Under the pieces are notes generated by a model that searched no databases, had not been told where the DNA came from, and saw only the letters and a program-made list of their open reading frames with translations. A stretch of 64,000 bases of DNA from Prochlorococcus sp. AG-418-M08 (GTDB taxonomy: Bacteria; Cyanobacteriota; Cyanobacteriia; PCC-6307; Cyanobiaceae), in the NCBI GenBank assembly GCA_003213955.1, contig QCMG01000008.1, forward strand, positions 1-64,000. The letters run 5' to 3'. This document shows, one piece after another, positions 31,912-41,974 of this stretch (position 1 is its first letter; each line of letters starts with the position of its first letter). Position numbers and translations under genes: made by a program.

Positions 31912-32930
31912 TACTCGATTCGAGGGTCTAATAAAGCTATAAAAATATCTACAAAAAGATTTAGCGAAACAATTATTAAAGAAGTAAAAATTACTATTCC
32001 TTGAACAACAGTATAATCACGTTGAGAAATAGCTTCATATAATCTTAAGGCTATACCTGGCCATGAAAAAGTAACTTCAAAAAGAAGGGCTCCTCCCGCC
32101 AAAGAAGCTATTGTTAAACCAGAAATAGTGACAATAGGTAAAAGTGCATTAGGTAAAGCGTGATTTAAGATAATTTTTCTTCCTGTGATTCCTCTACATA
32201 AAGCTGCATTAACATAATCGCTTTTTATCGCCTTATCTAAATTCAACCTTAAAGATCTACTAAAAATTCCACTCAAAAGAAACCCTAGTGTTAACGAGGG
32301 TAGTAAAAGATGATATAAGCTATCTCTCAAAAAGATAGGATTATTATCAAGAAGACTATCTAGAACTAAAAAGCCAGTTATCTTAGGGTGACTTTGAATT
32401 ATTGGTAATCTACCTCCAATAGGAAAAAATCTAAAATTTACCGAGAATATTAACTGAGCTAGCATTGCCCCCCAGAATGGAGGAATTGCATATGAAGAAA
32501 TTCCAATTACTCTAACAATATAGTCTCCTCTTTTACCTTTGTTTTTGAAACCTAAAAAGCCTAAAGGAAATCCAATTAGGATTGCAAAAAAAATTGAAAA
32601 GAGACCTAATTCAAGACTTGCTGGTAACGACTTGATAATAATATTAAGAACGGGTTCTTGATTACTTAAAGACTCTCCGAAATTTAAGTGCAAAATATTA
32701 TTAATGAAAGATAAATATTGACTTAAAAGGGAATCACTTAATCCTAATTTATCTCTTAGAAGTTGTCTTGAAGCTTCATTTGCCCCAGATCCAAGAATTG
32801 CATCAACAGGGTCCCCTGGGGCAAGGCGCAATAAAATAAAAACCAATGTAGATATTATCCACAGAATTAAGGGTATTAAAGAAATTTTTAATAAAGAGTA
32901 TTTTAATAGTTTATTTAAGTCTCTACTCAT
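31908..32930 (-). CDS. peptide/nickel-type ABC permease (DppB/OppB family)
   Basis: 340 residues with about six helices. It opens with LAPGDPVDAILGSGANEASRQLLRDKLGL-like sequence, the hallmark of the DppB branch. The EAA loop region is NAALCRGITGRKIILNHALPNALLPI. It forms half of a channel for oligopeptides or similar solutes. The binding protein gene precedes it with 8 bases of overlap. No second permease (DppC) or ATPase lies nearby. Confidence 0.88.
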   Translation of the reverse strand: MSRDLNKLLKYSLLKISLIPLILWIISTLVFILLRLAPGDPVDAILGSGANEASRQLLRDKLGLSDSLLSQYLSFINNILHLNFGESLSNQEPVLNIIIKSLPASLELGLFSIFFAILIGFPLGFLGFKNKGKRGDYIVRVIGISSYAIPPFWGAMLAQLIFSVNFRFFPIGGRLPIIQSHPKITGFLVLDSLLDNNPIFLRDSLYHLLLPSLTLGFLLSGIFSRSLRLNLDKAIKSDYVNAALCRGITGRKIILNHALPNALLPIVTISGLTIASLAGGALLFEVTFSWPGIALRLYEAISQRDYTVVQGIVIFTSLIIVSLNLFVDIFIALLDPRIEY

Positions 32931-34494
32931 TGATAAATTCTAGATCACTCATTGAAATAATTCCTGCTCCATTAAAAATAGGTTTTGATACTTCATTTTG
33001 AGACCAAGCTTTTTGAGAGGAAATCCATATCGGAATATAAGGTATTGATTCTGAAGCTATCAACTCAATCTCAATTAATTTGTCATATCTTCCAATCCCA
33101 TTTATATTTTCGCTTTCAAGAAATAAATCCTCGACAGTATTCGATCCCCAAAAACTTCCACTATAAACTGATTCTCCCTCTTTGCAACTTTCACCATCTA
33201 ACTCACTGCAACTTAGAAGAGGAGTTAGATATGCTTCGGGATCAGAATAAGCACCTGTCCAATCAAGAATAACTGCTGCATAAATTCCTAATTTTAAATT
33301 TTTATAAATTGTTGTGGACTCTACTCCATTTAGTTGAATGTTAATACATTCATTTAAATTATTTTTAATATCTTCTTTCCATGATAGGGCAATAAGTTTA
33401 TCAGAAGGTACATTAGATCGATAAGTAAGAGGAAAATCTAAAATGTTGCCGTTACAAAACCCCTCTTTTTTTAGTAAAACTTTTGCCTCTATTGGATCAT
33501 ATTTAGGCCATAATTCCCTTTTATTTTTTTTTAAAATTGGAGGAACTAGTGATCTTGTTGGAAGCCTTAATCCATAACTTACTTTATTGCTAATTAATTC
33601 CCTATTAAGACTTTTAGCTATGGCTAACCTTACATTACGATTATTTAAAGGATAAGAATTTGTTCTAAGACTAATAAAACTTATTTCAGTTGCGGCACTA
33701 TTTCCTTCCTTAATTACTTTGTTTTCACTTAGCGACTTTAATTTATTTCTTTGACTATCATCGATTGAATTTGATAAAAGAACATCAATTTGTTTACTTT
33801 TTAAAGCTCCGAAAAGAGAAGATGAATTAGAATACCCAACAAAACTAATACCTTCATTATTAGGTTTATCACCCCAATAATTTAAGTTTGGATCAATTAT
33901 TTGAATTTCATTTGAAAATCTTCTCAATATATATTTCCCAGTGCCAATAAATTTATCATTTAAAAATTTGTCAGAGTAGTCTTTATAAAAAGTTGGTGAA
34001 ATAGGTGTCAAATTAACCGCTGTAAGTAAACCATTAATAGAGCTAGATGGCTTATTTAAATTAATGATTACTTTGTATTCGCTTGGTGTTTCTATAGATT
34101 TAATTTTATTCCCCAAAATATAATTCATTGTTCCAATCCTTTTAAATCTATCAAAAGAAAACTTTATTGCCTTTGAATTAAATGCAGTACCATCATGAAA
34201 AAGAACATCCCTCCTTAGATTAATTATTATTTGGAGTTTATTCTTTGAAAAAACTGGCATACCCGAAGCTAATTCAGGAATTAATTCTCCTTCAGAATTC
34301 AATTCGTATAAAGTATCTCCAAGGGAACTTAATAGTTGAATTGCTTTAAGAGTACTTGCTCTAGCGGGATCTAAAGATTCTATTTTACCTGAACTTGCAA
34401 CTATAATTCTTTTGGATTTTTTATTAGGAATGCACGAATACTGAGTTAAAGAAATCAAGAAAATGAATATAGCTATTAAAAAATTTTTGTTCAT
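32923..34494 (-). CDS. peptide-type ABC substrate-binding lipoprotein, 523 aa
   Basis: SBP_bac_5 family. A signal peptide ends in a lipobox-like TQYSC with Cys21, so the mature protein is a lipoprotein. Family landmarks are ASSGKIESLDPARAST, LINLRRDVLFHDGTAFNSKAIKFSFDR and LNYWGDKP. It would deliver peptides, nickel complexes or opines to the permease whose gene overlaps its end by 8 bases. Length is normal for the family. Confidence 0.88.
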   Translation of the reverse strand: MNKNFLIAIFIFLISLTQYSCIPNKKSKRIIVASSGKIESLDPARASTLKAIQLLSSLGDTLYELNSEGELIPELASGMPVFSKNKLQIIINLRRDVLFHDGTAFNSKAIKFSFDRFKRIGTMNYILGNKIKSIETPSEYKVIINLNKPSSSINGLLTAVNLTPISPTFYKDYSDKFLNDKFIGTGKYILRRFSNEIQIIDPNLNYWGDKPNNEGISFVGYSNSSSLFGALKSKQIDVLLSNSIDDSQRNKLKSLSENKVIKEGNSAATEISFISLRTNSYPLNNRNVRLAIAKSLNRELISNKVSYGLRLPTRSLVPPILKKNKRELWPKYDPIEAKVLLKKEGFCNGNILDFPLTYRSNVPSDKLIALSWKEDIKNNLNECINIQLNGVESTTIYKNLKLGIYAAVILDWTGAYSDPEAYLTPLLSCSELDGESCKEGESVYSGSFWGSNTVEDLFLESENINGIGRYDKLIEIELIASESIPYIPIWISSQKAWSQNEVSKPIFNGAGIISMSDLEFINE

Positions 34495-34514
34495 ATTTTT
34501 TATATTTTAGAAAT

Positions 34515-34775
34515 TTACTTTTTACTAAAGCTTTTATTGCAAAAGGTTTGTACAGTGATCTGATTAATATCCAAAGAAAATGTTTTGTTTACTTCTGAAG
34601 CAAAAGGCCACTCTCTTATCCAACAAACTTTAATCTTTGGGTTAATGCCTACAACCTGGAATATCTTATGACTATTTTTAATTTTCACACACGCCCCTTT
34701 GTATAGATTATTACAAATGTCATTAGGATTAATTTTATGATTATTTTTACTTTCTATTAATTTCGAGAAACTCAT
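34515..34775 (-). CDS. small hypothetical protein, 86 aa
   Basis: Soluble. A short beta-rich domain reads GACVKIKNSHKIFQVVGINPKIKVCWIREWPFASEV. It resembles a KOW- or hypothetical 'conserved in picocyanobacteria' fold, with three cysteines. It lies between hom and the binding-protein gene on the same strand, 20 bases before the latter. Not recognised. Confidence 0.55.
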   Translation of the reverse strand: MSFSKLIESKNNHKINPNDICNNLYKGACVKIKNSHKIFQVVGINPKIKVCWIREWPFASEVNKTFSLDINQITVQTFCNKSFSKK

Positions 34776-34837
34776 TACTAAAATATATTTCCTTTCTTCG
34801 GTTTAACAAGCTAAGGAGTAATTTGCAAATGTTTTTT

Positions 34838-36139
34838 TTAAATACAACTTAATTGGCTAGCAATTAATTCAACTTCAGAAAGAGCATTTATTTCCTGCTT
34901 GGATTTTTCAAATTTGCCATTTGTTACTTCATGAGTAATAACAACAATTTCTGCTTTGTTCTCACTCGCATCTAGTTGAACAATTGATTCTATTGAAACA
35001 TCATTTTTGCCAAAAAGATCTCCAATCTTACCAATTACTCCTGGGGTATCAAGACAAATAATTCTGAGATAATTTTTTTTTGATATTTGATTAAAGTCCG
35101 CGATATGGCAGTCTCTCCAATAATTAGAGGATAATAATGGATCTATTGAAGGTATTTTTTTGGATAATGAAGCATGAAGTGCCAAGATATCTGAGACAAC
35201 AGAAGATGCAGTTGGACCGCTTCCCGCACCTGGGCCGTACAACATTATTTCTCCTAGTGGAGAGGCGTCAATTAGGATGGCATTATTTACACCTCCGACC
35301 ATTGCCAAAGGATGAGATTTGGGGATTAAAGAGGGCGCTACCCAAATATTTAAGGATAGAGAGTCATTGATATCGACATGGTTTCTCTCGGAAAAGGCTA
35401 AAAGTTTTATTTCAAAACCTAATTTATTTGCATATTCAATATCTTTAATATTTATTTTTTCAATACCCTGCGTACTAATTGAATCTCTAATAATTTCCCC
35501 TCCAAATGCAAGCTCAGTAAGAATTGAAATCTTATCAGCTGCATCATGACCTTCAACATCAGCAGAAGGATCAAATTCTGCGAAACCAAGTTTCTGAGCT
35601 AATTTTAGTGTCGCATTGTAATCGGCTTTTTCATTTGTCATTTTGGTAAGTATAAAATTTGTAGTACCGTTTATTATCCCAACCATTTTATTTATTTGAT
35701 TACTTTTAAGTGATCTTTTTAAAGGTTCGATGATTGGTATACCCCCGCAAACTGCTGCTTCTGTTAAAACATAAACTCCATACTTAGCTGCTGTAGCATA
35801 TATTTCACTACCATATCTTGCAATTACTGCTTTATTCGCAGTGACTACAGATTTTCGAGCCTTTAAAGATTTAAGAATAATATCTTTGCTTACATCTGTC
35901 CCTCCCATCACCTCTACAATTACATCAACATTAGGATCTTCAATTAATTCATAAGGATCATTTATTAAAAGATTATTTTCAAATTTAATATCCCTTTTTT
36001 TATTGATATGTTTAACAGCTATTCCAATAATTTCAATTTCATTTAAAATAGGATGAGAGTCATTTTGTGAATTTAAAATTCTATAAATACCTTTGCCTAC
36101 TGTACCAAAACCTATAATTCCAATTTTACATTTTCCCAT
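34838..36139 (-). CDS. hom: homoserine dehydrogenase
   Basis: 433 residues. NAD(P)-binding GFGTVGKG at 10-17, the catalytic region GGIPIIEPLKRSLKSN and NGTTNFILTKM, and a C-terminal ACT domain from about 350 (LRIICLDTPGVIGKIGDLFG). It reduces aspartate semialdehyde to homoserine for threonine and methionine. The ACT domain implies threonine feedback. It starts the minus-strand run after sufE. Confidence 0.95.
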   Translation of the reverse strand: MGKCKIGIIGFGTVGKGIYRILNSQNDSHPILNEIEIIGIAVKHINKKRDIKFENNLLINDPYELIEDPNVDVIVEVMGGTDVSKDIILKSLKARKSVVTANKAVIARYGSEIYATAAKYGVYVLTEAAVCGGIPIIEPLKRSLKSNQINKMVGIINGTTNFILTKMTNEKADYNATLKLAQKLGFAEFDPSADVEGHDAADKISILTELAFGGEIIRDSISTQGIEKINIKDIEYANKLGFEIKLLAFSERNHVDINDSLSLNIWVAPSLIPKSHPLAMVGGVNNAILIDASPLGEIMLYGPGAGSGPTASSVVSDILALHASLSKKIPSIDPLLSSNYWRDCHIADFNQISKKNYLRIICLDTPGVIGKIGDLFGKNDVSIESIVQLDASENKAEIVVITHEVTNGKFEKSKQEINALSEVELIASQLSCI

Positions 36140-36179
36140 TTTTATTTTTTAATATAAATTTAATTTTATAATATTGTTC

Positions 36180-36599
36180 CTACAAAAAATCATTTGCTTT
36201 GGATTGCATTTTTAAAAGTATATTTAAAAAACCATTTGCCCTTGATGGAGTTAAGCTTTTCTTTAGACCAGTATCTTCTATGAACTTTTTGTTTATATTT
36301 ATAACTTCTTTTGGTGTTAACTCGTTTAATCCATTAATAAGAAATGCAAGCAAACCCTTCGTTATCAAGGCATCTGAATAACCTTCCCAAAAAAGCTTGC
36401 CTTCTTTAATAATTGCATTTACAAAAACCTCAGACACACAACCTTGTACTTTGTTTTCCGGTATTAAGATTTTTTTATTTGGAATTTTTAAATTTTTCCC
36501 CAACCATAAAATATATTCATATTTTCTTTTAGGGTCCTCTGAATTTTTCAGCTTATTAACTTGTTTAAATAAATTAATATAAGTTTCTTTTTTTTCCAT
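36180..36599 (-). CDS. sufE: SufE cysteine desulphurase activator
   Basis: 139 residues. SufE/CsdE fold, with Cys54 in VQGCVSEVFV as the sulphur-accepting residue. It takes persulphide from SufS and passes it to the SufBCD scaffold for Fe-S assembly. It lies downstream of the 5-formyl-THF cyclo-ligase and upstream of hom on the same strand. The other suf genes are not in the window. Confidence 0.92.
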   Translation of the reverse strand: MEKKETYINLFKQVNKLKNSEDPKRKYEYILWLGKNLKIPNKKILIPENKVQGCVSEVFVNAIIKEGKLFWEGYSDALITKGLLAFLINGLNELTPKEVININKKFIEDTGLKKSLTPSRANGFLNILLKMQSKANDFL

Positions 36600-36639
36600 T
36601 CTTAAACAACTTTTTAAAGACTTACTAATTAGTAACAGG

Positions 36640-37197
36640 TTATACTAGTATTTCTCTTTCCGTAATAAAGCCTGATAGAGGGATATCCCAATCGGCCTTA
36701 GTTAATAAATCTTGACTTACACAATTAGAGGTTAATACTCCAATACAGGGGATAGATTTCCAAAGTTTATTACTTCTTAATTTATCAAAATATCCACCTC
36801 CATAACCTAATCTTGTCAAGTTACTATCAACTGCCAGACAAGGTATAAAAATCATACTTATTTCTTTATAACTTAGCTTTAGAGAAGCATCAGGAGAAAG
36901 TATTCCTTCAGTATCTCTAGATAATTTATTTTCGTCCCAAGAACAAAATAAGAGTTCTTTATTTCGTTCACATCTAGGTAAGGCTATGGAATATTTATCC
37001 TTAAGACTCCTTATATCAACCTCATTTTTAAGTGGCCAATAAATTGCAATATGGTTAATTTTCATATTTTTTTTTAAAAAAGACTCAACATATAATTTCA
37101 CATTTATTTCTACATTTCTCCTATCAATTGGAGAACTTTTCTTCATCAAATCACTGAAAATTTTCCTTTCATATTTCTTTTTTTCTGAAATAATCAT
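36640..37197 (-). CDS. 5-formyltetrahydrofolate cyclo-ligase
   Basis: 185 residues. Nucleotide-binding N-terminal part with RRNVEINVKL and the C-terminal RLGYGGGYFDKLRS motif (about 128-141) of the MTHFS family. It converts 5-formyl-THF to 5,10-methenyl-THF with ATP. Part of the minus-strand run with ruvC (9-base gap) and chlI upstream. Confidence 0.9.
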   Translation of the reverse strand: MIISEKKKYERKIFSDLMKKSSPIDRRNVEINVKLYVESFLKKNMKINHIAIYWPLKNEVDIRSLKDKYSIALPRCERNKELLFCSWDENKLSRDTEGILSPDASLKLSYKEISMIFIPCLAVDSNLTRLGYGGGYFDKLRSNKLWKSIPCIGVLTSNCVSQDLLTKADWDIPLSGFITEREILV

Positions 37198-37206
37198 AGA
37201 TTTTAT

Positions 37207-37680
37207 CTAATTTATTCCCTCTTCATTTAATTTTGTTAGAGCTATTGCCAGTGCATCTGCAGCGTCATCAGGTTTTGGAAAATAGTTTAAATTTAAGTTA
37301 TAAACAACTGCTTCAACAACCTCTTTCTTCGATGCTTTCCCAGATCCAGCAATGGTAAGTTTAACCTGAGAAGGTGAGTACTCACTAACTTTTATTTTCT
37401 TGGAAGCAAATACCATCATAATTACACCTCGAGCTTGAACTACGCTTATAGTAGTACTGGATCTATAAAAGAAAAACTTTTCTATCGCGGCAATATCTGG
37501 TTTCCAACGATCTATTAATGAATTGAGATCATTGAAAATCTCATAAAGTCTTTCTTCTTCTGTTTTAGTTTTATTAGTTTCAATTACACCACAATCAATA
37601 AATATTTTCTTTTCATTTTGTATTTCAATAATTCCATATCCAACTCTTCCCAATCCAGGATCAATCCCAATAATCCTCAC
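37207..37680 (-). CDS. ruvC: RuvC Holliday-junction resolvase
   Basis: Nuclease that cleaves Holliday junctions with RuvAB. I choose the GTG at 37678-37680, because RuvC proteins begin close to RIIGIDPG (here residue 2), giving 157 residues. The ATG at 37731 would add 17 unlike residues and overlap chlI by 44 bases. Active-site acids: Asp7, the Glu in AAIEKFFF, and Asp/Asp in [10 protein letters not shown] near the end. It follows chlI after 7 bases. Confidence 0.92.
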   Translation of the reverse strand: MRIIGIDPGLGRVGYGIIEIQNEKKIFIDCGVIETNKTKTEEERLYEIFNDLNSLIDRWKPDIAAIEKFFFYRSSTTISVVQARGVIMMVFASKKIKVSEYSPSQVKLTIAGSGKASKKEVVEAVVYNLNLNYFPKPDDAADALAIALTKLNEEGIN

Positions 37681-37687
37681 TTTATTA

Positions 37688-38773
37688 TTATTGTGATGAT
37701 AGTTGAAATTTGGAAAGATTATCTTTTTCATTTAAATTGAACACCTTACAAAACGCCTGAATAACCCTTTCACCAGAATCAACTTGTTCCAATGGATCTT
37801 TTCTTAATCGGTGCCTTAAGGAGCAAGTAATTACTCTTGCGATATCATCCTCTTGTACTTCAGTTCTCCCCTCAAATGCAGCTATTGCTCTTGCGGATCG
37901 ATTAGTTACAATATCTCCTCTTAATCCATCAACATCAAGTTCACCACAAATTGCTGATATATTTAACCTAAGATCATCATCCAATTGAACTGAATTTAGT
38001 ATCTCCTGAGCTTTAATAACTTTTTGCTGAAGCTCATCCTGTTGTTTCTCAACACTTATAGAAAATTGATTAGGATTATCATCGAAAGATGTTCGCTGAT
38101 CAACAACTTTAACTCTTAATTCTGCATCTCTCACAGTCTTAACCTCAACACTCATACCAAATCTATCTAATAACTGAGGTCTGAGTTCTCCTTCTTCCGG
38201 GTTGCCAGATCCAATTAGAACAAATCTTGCAGGATGTCTGACTGAGACTCCCTCTCTCTCAACAGTATTCCAACCAGAAGCTGCTGAATCTAATAGGACA
38301 TCCACCAAATGATCATCTAGAAGATTTACTTCGTCTACGTATAACAAACCTCTATTAGCTTTTGCTAATAACCCTGGTTCAAAAGCTTTTATACCTTCAC
38401 TTAAAGCTTTTTCAATGTCAATAGTTCCGCAAAGTCTATCTTCAGTTGCACCCAACGGCAAATCTACCATCGGGACTTGTTTTTTATCTTTTTCTAAACT
38501 GTCTCCTTGTACAATTCTCTCTAAAACTTCTTTACTTTGTAAATCAGGATCTACAAGAGAACTATTATAAGGATCATCTTTAACTACTTCTATTGCTGGC
38601 AATAAATCTGCAAGAGCTCTGATAGTAGTGGACTTCCCAGTCCCTCTGTCACCCATAATCATTACCCCTCCAATCCTGGGATCTATGACATTTAATAAAA
38701 GAGCTAATTTCATTTCTTCTTGACCAATTACTGCCGTAAAAGGAAATACTCTTCTTTTCTTTGTAGTGCTCAC
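37688..38773 (-). CDS. chlI: magnesium chelatase subunit ChlI
   Basis: 361 residues. AAA+ ATPase with Walker [10 protein letters not shown] at 41-49, Walker B-type [13 protein letters not shown], sensor [19 protein letters not shown]. It works with ChlD and ChlH to insert magnesium into protoporphyrin IX, the first committed step of chlorophyll synthesis. Length is right for the photosynthetic ChlI. ruvC follows immediately. The region 38774-39040 upstream has no convincing gene. Confidence 0.95.
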   Translation of the reverse strand: MSTTKKRRVFPFTAVIGQEEMKLALLLNVIDPRIGGVMIMGDRGTGKSTTIRALADLLPAIEVVKDDPYNSSLVDPDLQSKEVLERIVQGDSLEKDKKQVPMVDLPLGATEDRLCGTIDIEKALSEGIKAFEPGLLAKANRGLLYVDEVNLLDDHLVDVLLDSAASGWNTVEREGVSVRHPARFVLIGSGNPEEGELRPQLLDRFGMSVEVKTVRDAELRVKVVDQRTSFDDNPNQFSISVEKQQDELQQKVIKAQEILNSVQLDDDLRLNISAICGELDVDGLRGDIVTNRSARAIAAFEGRTEVQEDDIARVITCSLRHRLRKDPLEQVDSGERVIQAFCKVFNLNEKDNLSKFQLSSQ

Positions 38774-39040
38774 AGCTTTAGTTTTACTTTATTTTCAAAT
38801 GATCAATAGATGATACTTCAGAAAATGTTATTAGTAAATATTCAAATCAAATTAAACCTTTTGATCGAATTTGAGTCTTTTTATTATTTACTATCATTTC
38901 TGATTCTAAATTAATTTTTCGACTCTGAATTTACTTTAGTAAATAAACTAGTTAAAAATATATTCAATCCCAAAGTAATAAATAAAGCTTTCAATAAAAA
39001 TAAAAAAATTTACTTAGATTTTTATATAAAAACATTAACT

Positions 39041-39784
39041 TTACTTACCATTTGAATTATTTAAAAACCAGTTAATTTGGTGAACAATTCCTCTCAGGAC
39101 ATTTATTTCATGACTTGAGGTATCTGCTTTTAACATAAATTTTTTAAATTTACTTATTTTTGCATAAGCGGTGTGCTCCAAAAGATACCCAGTTCTAATA
39201 AGCATTTCTTCTAGTTCTTTCGAAGATTCATAAATTTGTTTTGATGATGCTAGGTTAAAAACCTTTAAATCCTTCTTTAAATTATTAGTTGAACATTTAT
39301 TTAATTCATACAGTATTATTGAAACTGCATGAGACAGATTTAAAGAAGGATAATTATTAGAAGTTTTAATATTAAAAATCTTATGAGCAAAGAGTAATTC
39401 ATTATTACTTAAACCTCTATCCTCTCTTCCAAATAAAATTCCTAAATTATTAATTTTTTTAAAAGATGAGATCCATTTTGATATCACGGCAGGAGATTCA
39501 CATTCAATATCATTACTTAAATCAGCTCTTCCACATGTAGCAAGGACCAAATCACAGTCAAATATTGAATTTTCAATATTATTGAATATTTTACAATTAT
39601 CAATATATCTTTGGCCTTTTAGAGCCATTTTTTTTGCTTCTAAGGAAAAAATATCGCATTTTGGGGAAACAATCCTTAATTCTGTAACATCAAAATTCGA
39701 ACATAATCTTGCAATACTTCCAACATTTATGGGCCCATTCGGCTCGACCAAAACAACTTTCAAATTAAAATTTTTATTATTCAA
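39041..39784 (-). CDS. TrmJ/SpoU-type RNA 2'-O-methyltransferase, 247 aa
   Basis: SPOUT fold. It opens KVVLVEPNGPINVGSIARLCSNF-like, with the trefoil-knot motifs NLGILFGREDRGLSNNEL and SLNLSHAVSIILYEL. It methylates a ribose in tRNA or rRNA with SAM. The LasT/TrmJ group fits better than TrmH by the N-terminus. It is followed by helices typical of TrmJ. cytM lies 5 bases upstream on the same strand. Confidence 0.88.
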   Translation of the reverse strand: MNNKNFNLKVVLVEPNGPINVGSIARLCSNFDVTELRIVSPKCDIFSLEAKKMALKGQRYIDNCKIFNNIENSIFDCDLVLATCGRADLSNDIECESPAVISKWISSFKKINNLGILFGREDRGLSNNELLFAHKIFNIKTSNNYPSLNLSHAVSIILYELNKCSTNNLKKDLKVFNLASSKQIYESSKELEEMLIRTGYLLEHTAYAKISKFKKFMLKADTSSHEINVLRGIVHQINWFLNNSNGK

Positions 39785-39789
39785 AATTT

Positions 39790-40173
39790 TTACAAGCTAT
39801 GTAAATAAGATAATAAATTTGACATGTTTTGAGGATCAATTTCAAAACTTGGCATAGGAGGTGTAAGACCCTCAATAACTTGCTTAATAATTTCCTCATC
39901 GTTTAAACGATTAGTTACTAAATGCAAATCTGGTCCAACTAAACCTCTCGCAGTAATACCATGGCACCCTACACAATTCATTTTAAAAATAGTATATCCT
40001 TCATTAAAAGACCCCTTAAGTTCAAGAGTTTTAAGAATATAAGCATGATTCTCTCCTAGATTTAAATAAAAATAAACAGCAAATATTAACAAAATCACAA
40101 AAAAGACAAAAAACTGTTTCCAGAATTTCATTATCAAATTTTTTTCTGCTGCAGATGATGAAGATGTTGTCAC
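39790..40173 (-). CDS. cytM: cytochrome cM
   Basis: 127 residues. One N-terminal helix (about 17-38) and a haem site Cys67-x2-Cys70-His71, with the axial Met in PPMPSFEIDP. The C-terminal PQNMSNLLSYLHSL matches cyanobacterial CytM. A membrane-anchored c-type cytochrome facing the lumen, thought to moderate electron flow between photosynthesis and respiration. The Met at 15 (40131) is another possible start. It shares a divergent promoter gap with petG. Confidence 0.85.
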   Translation of the reverse strand: MTTSSSSAAEKNLIMKFWKQFFVFFVILLIFAVYFYLNLGENHAYILKTLELKGSFNEGYTIFKMNCVGCHGITARGLVGPDLHLVTNRLNDEEIIKQVIEGLTPPMPSFEIDPQNMSNLLSYLHSL

Positions 40174-40228
40174 AAAAAATTGTAAGTGTGTAATAATTTT
40201 GAAAGAGAAATAACAGAAATGCCAGAAA

Positions 40229-40348
40229 ATGATTGAACCTCTTTTATGTGGAATAGTTTTAGGATTAGTTCCAATTACACTTCTTGGGTTATTTGTTAGC
40301 GCATGGAATCAATATAGAAGAGGTTCAGGAATTTTAGATATTGATTAA
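40229..40348 (+). CDS. petG: cytochrome b6f subunit PetG
   Basis: 39 residues. The peptide starts [20 protein letters not shown] and ends in a basic tail with QYRRGSG. This is the standard PetG sequence, a single-helix small subunit needed for assembly of the cytochrome b6f complex. Its end overlaps the convergent rsmD gene by 15 bases. It is divergent from cytM with a 55-base gap. Confidence 0.93.
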   Translation: MIEPLLCGIVLGLVPITLLGLFVSAWNQYRRGSGILDID

Positions 40349-40921
40349 AAATGTCAATTTGGATTGACCATAAGTTCTAACGTCATAAATTTCCCACAAA
40401 GTATTTTTCATTATATCTAGATCTAATGAATGCTCGCAAATAACAATAGTACCTTTTCTCAAAAAATTACAATTAAATATTTGCTTTAAAACTAATTCAT
40501 GGTAACTAGATCTATATGGGGGATCTAAATAGACAAAGTCAAATTTAATTTTATTAAAGTCATTAATACTTGATAAATTCCTTTCGTTATTGGGTTTTGT
40601 CCATATCAATGCATCTTTGCAAATAACTTCAATATCATTTTTTCTATTCTCTATATTGTGTAATGAGTATAAATTTTTTAAGCATATTTCTGAATTTTTT
40701 CTATTTTTTTCTATTGCAACTATTTTTTTTGCTCCATGATTATATGCCTCACATGATATTGCTCCTGTTCCACTAAATAAATCTAACCAATTAGAATTTT
40801 TTACTGAATTTTTCAAAATATTAAATATAGCTTCTCTAACCATTAAAGTAGTTGGCCTAGTATCAATCGAATTCGGGCTCTCAAGCTTTCTCCCTCCAAT
40901 TAACCTCAAATTTGTTTTCAT
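40334..40921 (-). CDS. rsmD: 16S rRNA (guanine966-N2)-methyltransferase RsmD
   Basis: 195 residues. Rossmann methyltransferase with SAM loop [12 protein letters not shown] and active motif DPPY ([12 protein letters not shown]). It also has the typical N-terminal LRLIGGRKL and [15 protein letters not shown] segments. It methylates guanine 966 in 30S assembly. hisH lies 13 bases upstream on the same strand. Confidence 0.92.
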   Translation of the reverse strand: MKTNLRLIGGRKLESPNSIDTRPTTLMVREAIFNILKNSVKNSNWLDLFSGTGAISCEAYNHGAKKIVAIEKNRKNSEICLKNLYSLHNIENRKNDIEVICKDALIWTKPNNERNLSSINDFNKIKFDFVYLDPPYRSSYHELVLKQIFNCNFLRKGTIVICEHSLDLDIMKNTLWEIYDVRTYGQSKLTFLINI

Positions 40922-40934
40922 TTATCACTTGGAA

Positions 40935-41552
40935 TTATTGAATATTTTTGAGCCATCTACGTAAAAGTTTTTCTCCTGTTTTTCCTGACTTTTCAGGATG
41001 AAACTGACAAGCTAGCAAATTGTCTTGCTCTATAATTGCTGTTAATTTTTCACAACCGTAATTAACATTTGCAGCGATGACATTAGTATTAAAAGGTACA
41101 GCATGATAAGAATGAACAAAATATACCCAATTATTTAATTCATCATCTTTTAATAAGCTATTTTTTCTTGTTGGAAGAAGTTCACACCATCCAACATGGG
41201 GGATTCTTTGATCAGATAATTGAGGAATTTTTTTTATTTGGCCCTTTACTATTCCAAGTCCATGAATTGAACCTTCATCACTTGATTCAAAAAGCAATTG
41301 CAATCCAAGACAAATACCTAAAAATGATTTTCCACTTTTAATCCAGTTTTTAATATCAATTATTAAATTAGTTTTAATAAGATTATTTATTGCCGGATCA
41401 AAGGAACCAACTCCAGGAAGTATTAACGCCTTACAATCTTTTGTTTGATGTTTATTTTTAATTAAAATTATTTCTTCATCAAGATTTTCCAAGGCTTTCA
41501 TTACGGAATGAATATTACCCATCCCATAATCTATAAGTCCTATTTTAGACAA
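40935..41552 (-). CDS. hisH: imidazole glycerol phosphate synthase, glutaminase subunit HisH
   Basis: 205 residues. Class I glutamine amidotransferase. Nucleophile Cys81 in GICLGLQ, and the His/Glu pair in CQFHPEKSG. It supplies ammonia to HisF for histidine synthesis. Follows trxA after 8 bases on the same strand. hisF is elsewhere. Confidence 0.95.
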   Translation of the reverse strand: MSKIGLIDYGMGNIHSVMKALENLDEEIILIKNKHQTKDCKALILPGVGSFDPAINNLIKTNLIIDIKNWIKSGKSFLGICLGLQLLFESSDEGSIHGLGIVKGQIKKIPQLSDQRIPHVGWCELLPTRKNSLLKDDELNNWVYFVHSYHAVPFNTNVIAANVNYGCEKLTAIIEQDNLLACQFHPEKSGKTGEKLLRRWLKNIQ

Positions 41553-41560
41553 AACATTAT

Positions 41561-41884
41561 TTATAAGTGCTTAGATAAGGTACTTGAAAGAGTCGATTTT
41601 GGGACAGCTCCAACTACAGTATCAACTTTTTGACCACCTTTAAAAATCATTAAGGTTGGGATACTTCTGATTCCGTATTGACTTGCAACATTTGGATTTT
41701 CATCTGTATTTAACTTAAATACTTTAATTTTCCCTTCAAAGTCTTTTGAAATCTCCTCAACAACTGGTGCGACCATCCTGCAAGGACCACACCATGGAGC
41801 CCAAAAATCAACTAAGACTGGTAGATCACATTGCAAAACTTCTTTGTCAAATGAAGAGTCAGTTACGGCGGGAGCTGATGACAT
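41561..41884 (-). CDS. trxA: thioredoxin
   Basis: 107 residues. Active site W31-C32-G-P-C35 ([11 protein letters not shown]), cis-Pro in [10 protein letters not shown] typical m-type thioredoxin that reduces target disulphides with electrons from ferredoxin or NADPH. Yfr1 lies upstream of it, on the same strand, as elsewhere in cyanobacteria. Confidence 0.96.
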   Translation of the reverse strand: MSSAPAVTDSSFDKEVLQCDLPVLVDFWAPWCGPCRMVAPVVEEISKDFEGKIKVFKLNTDENPNVASQYGIRSIPTLMIFKGGQKVDTVVGAVPKSTLSSTLSKHL

Positions 41885-41974
41885 AATTTAGATATTCCTT
41901 TAGAAAATTTAGCAGGCAATTCTTTTAAGTGATGATTTCATTACAGATAAAAACATATAAGTAACAAAATATTT

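Noticed and set aside
38911-38994. Hydrophobic 27-residue frame with TTG start on the minus strand between chlI and the methyltransferase gene
   Set aside because: No ATG, no ribosome-binding site, and AT-rich DNA yields such hydrophobic frames by chance.
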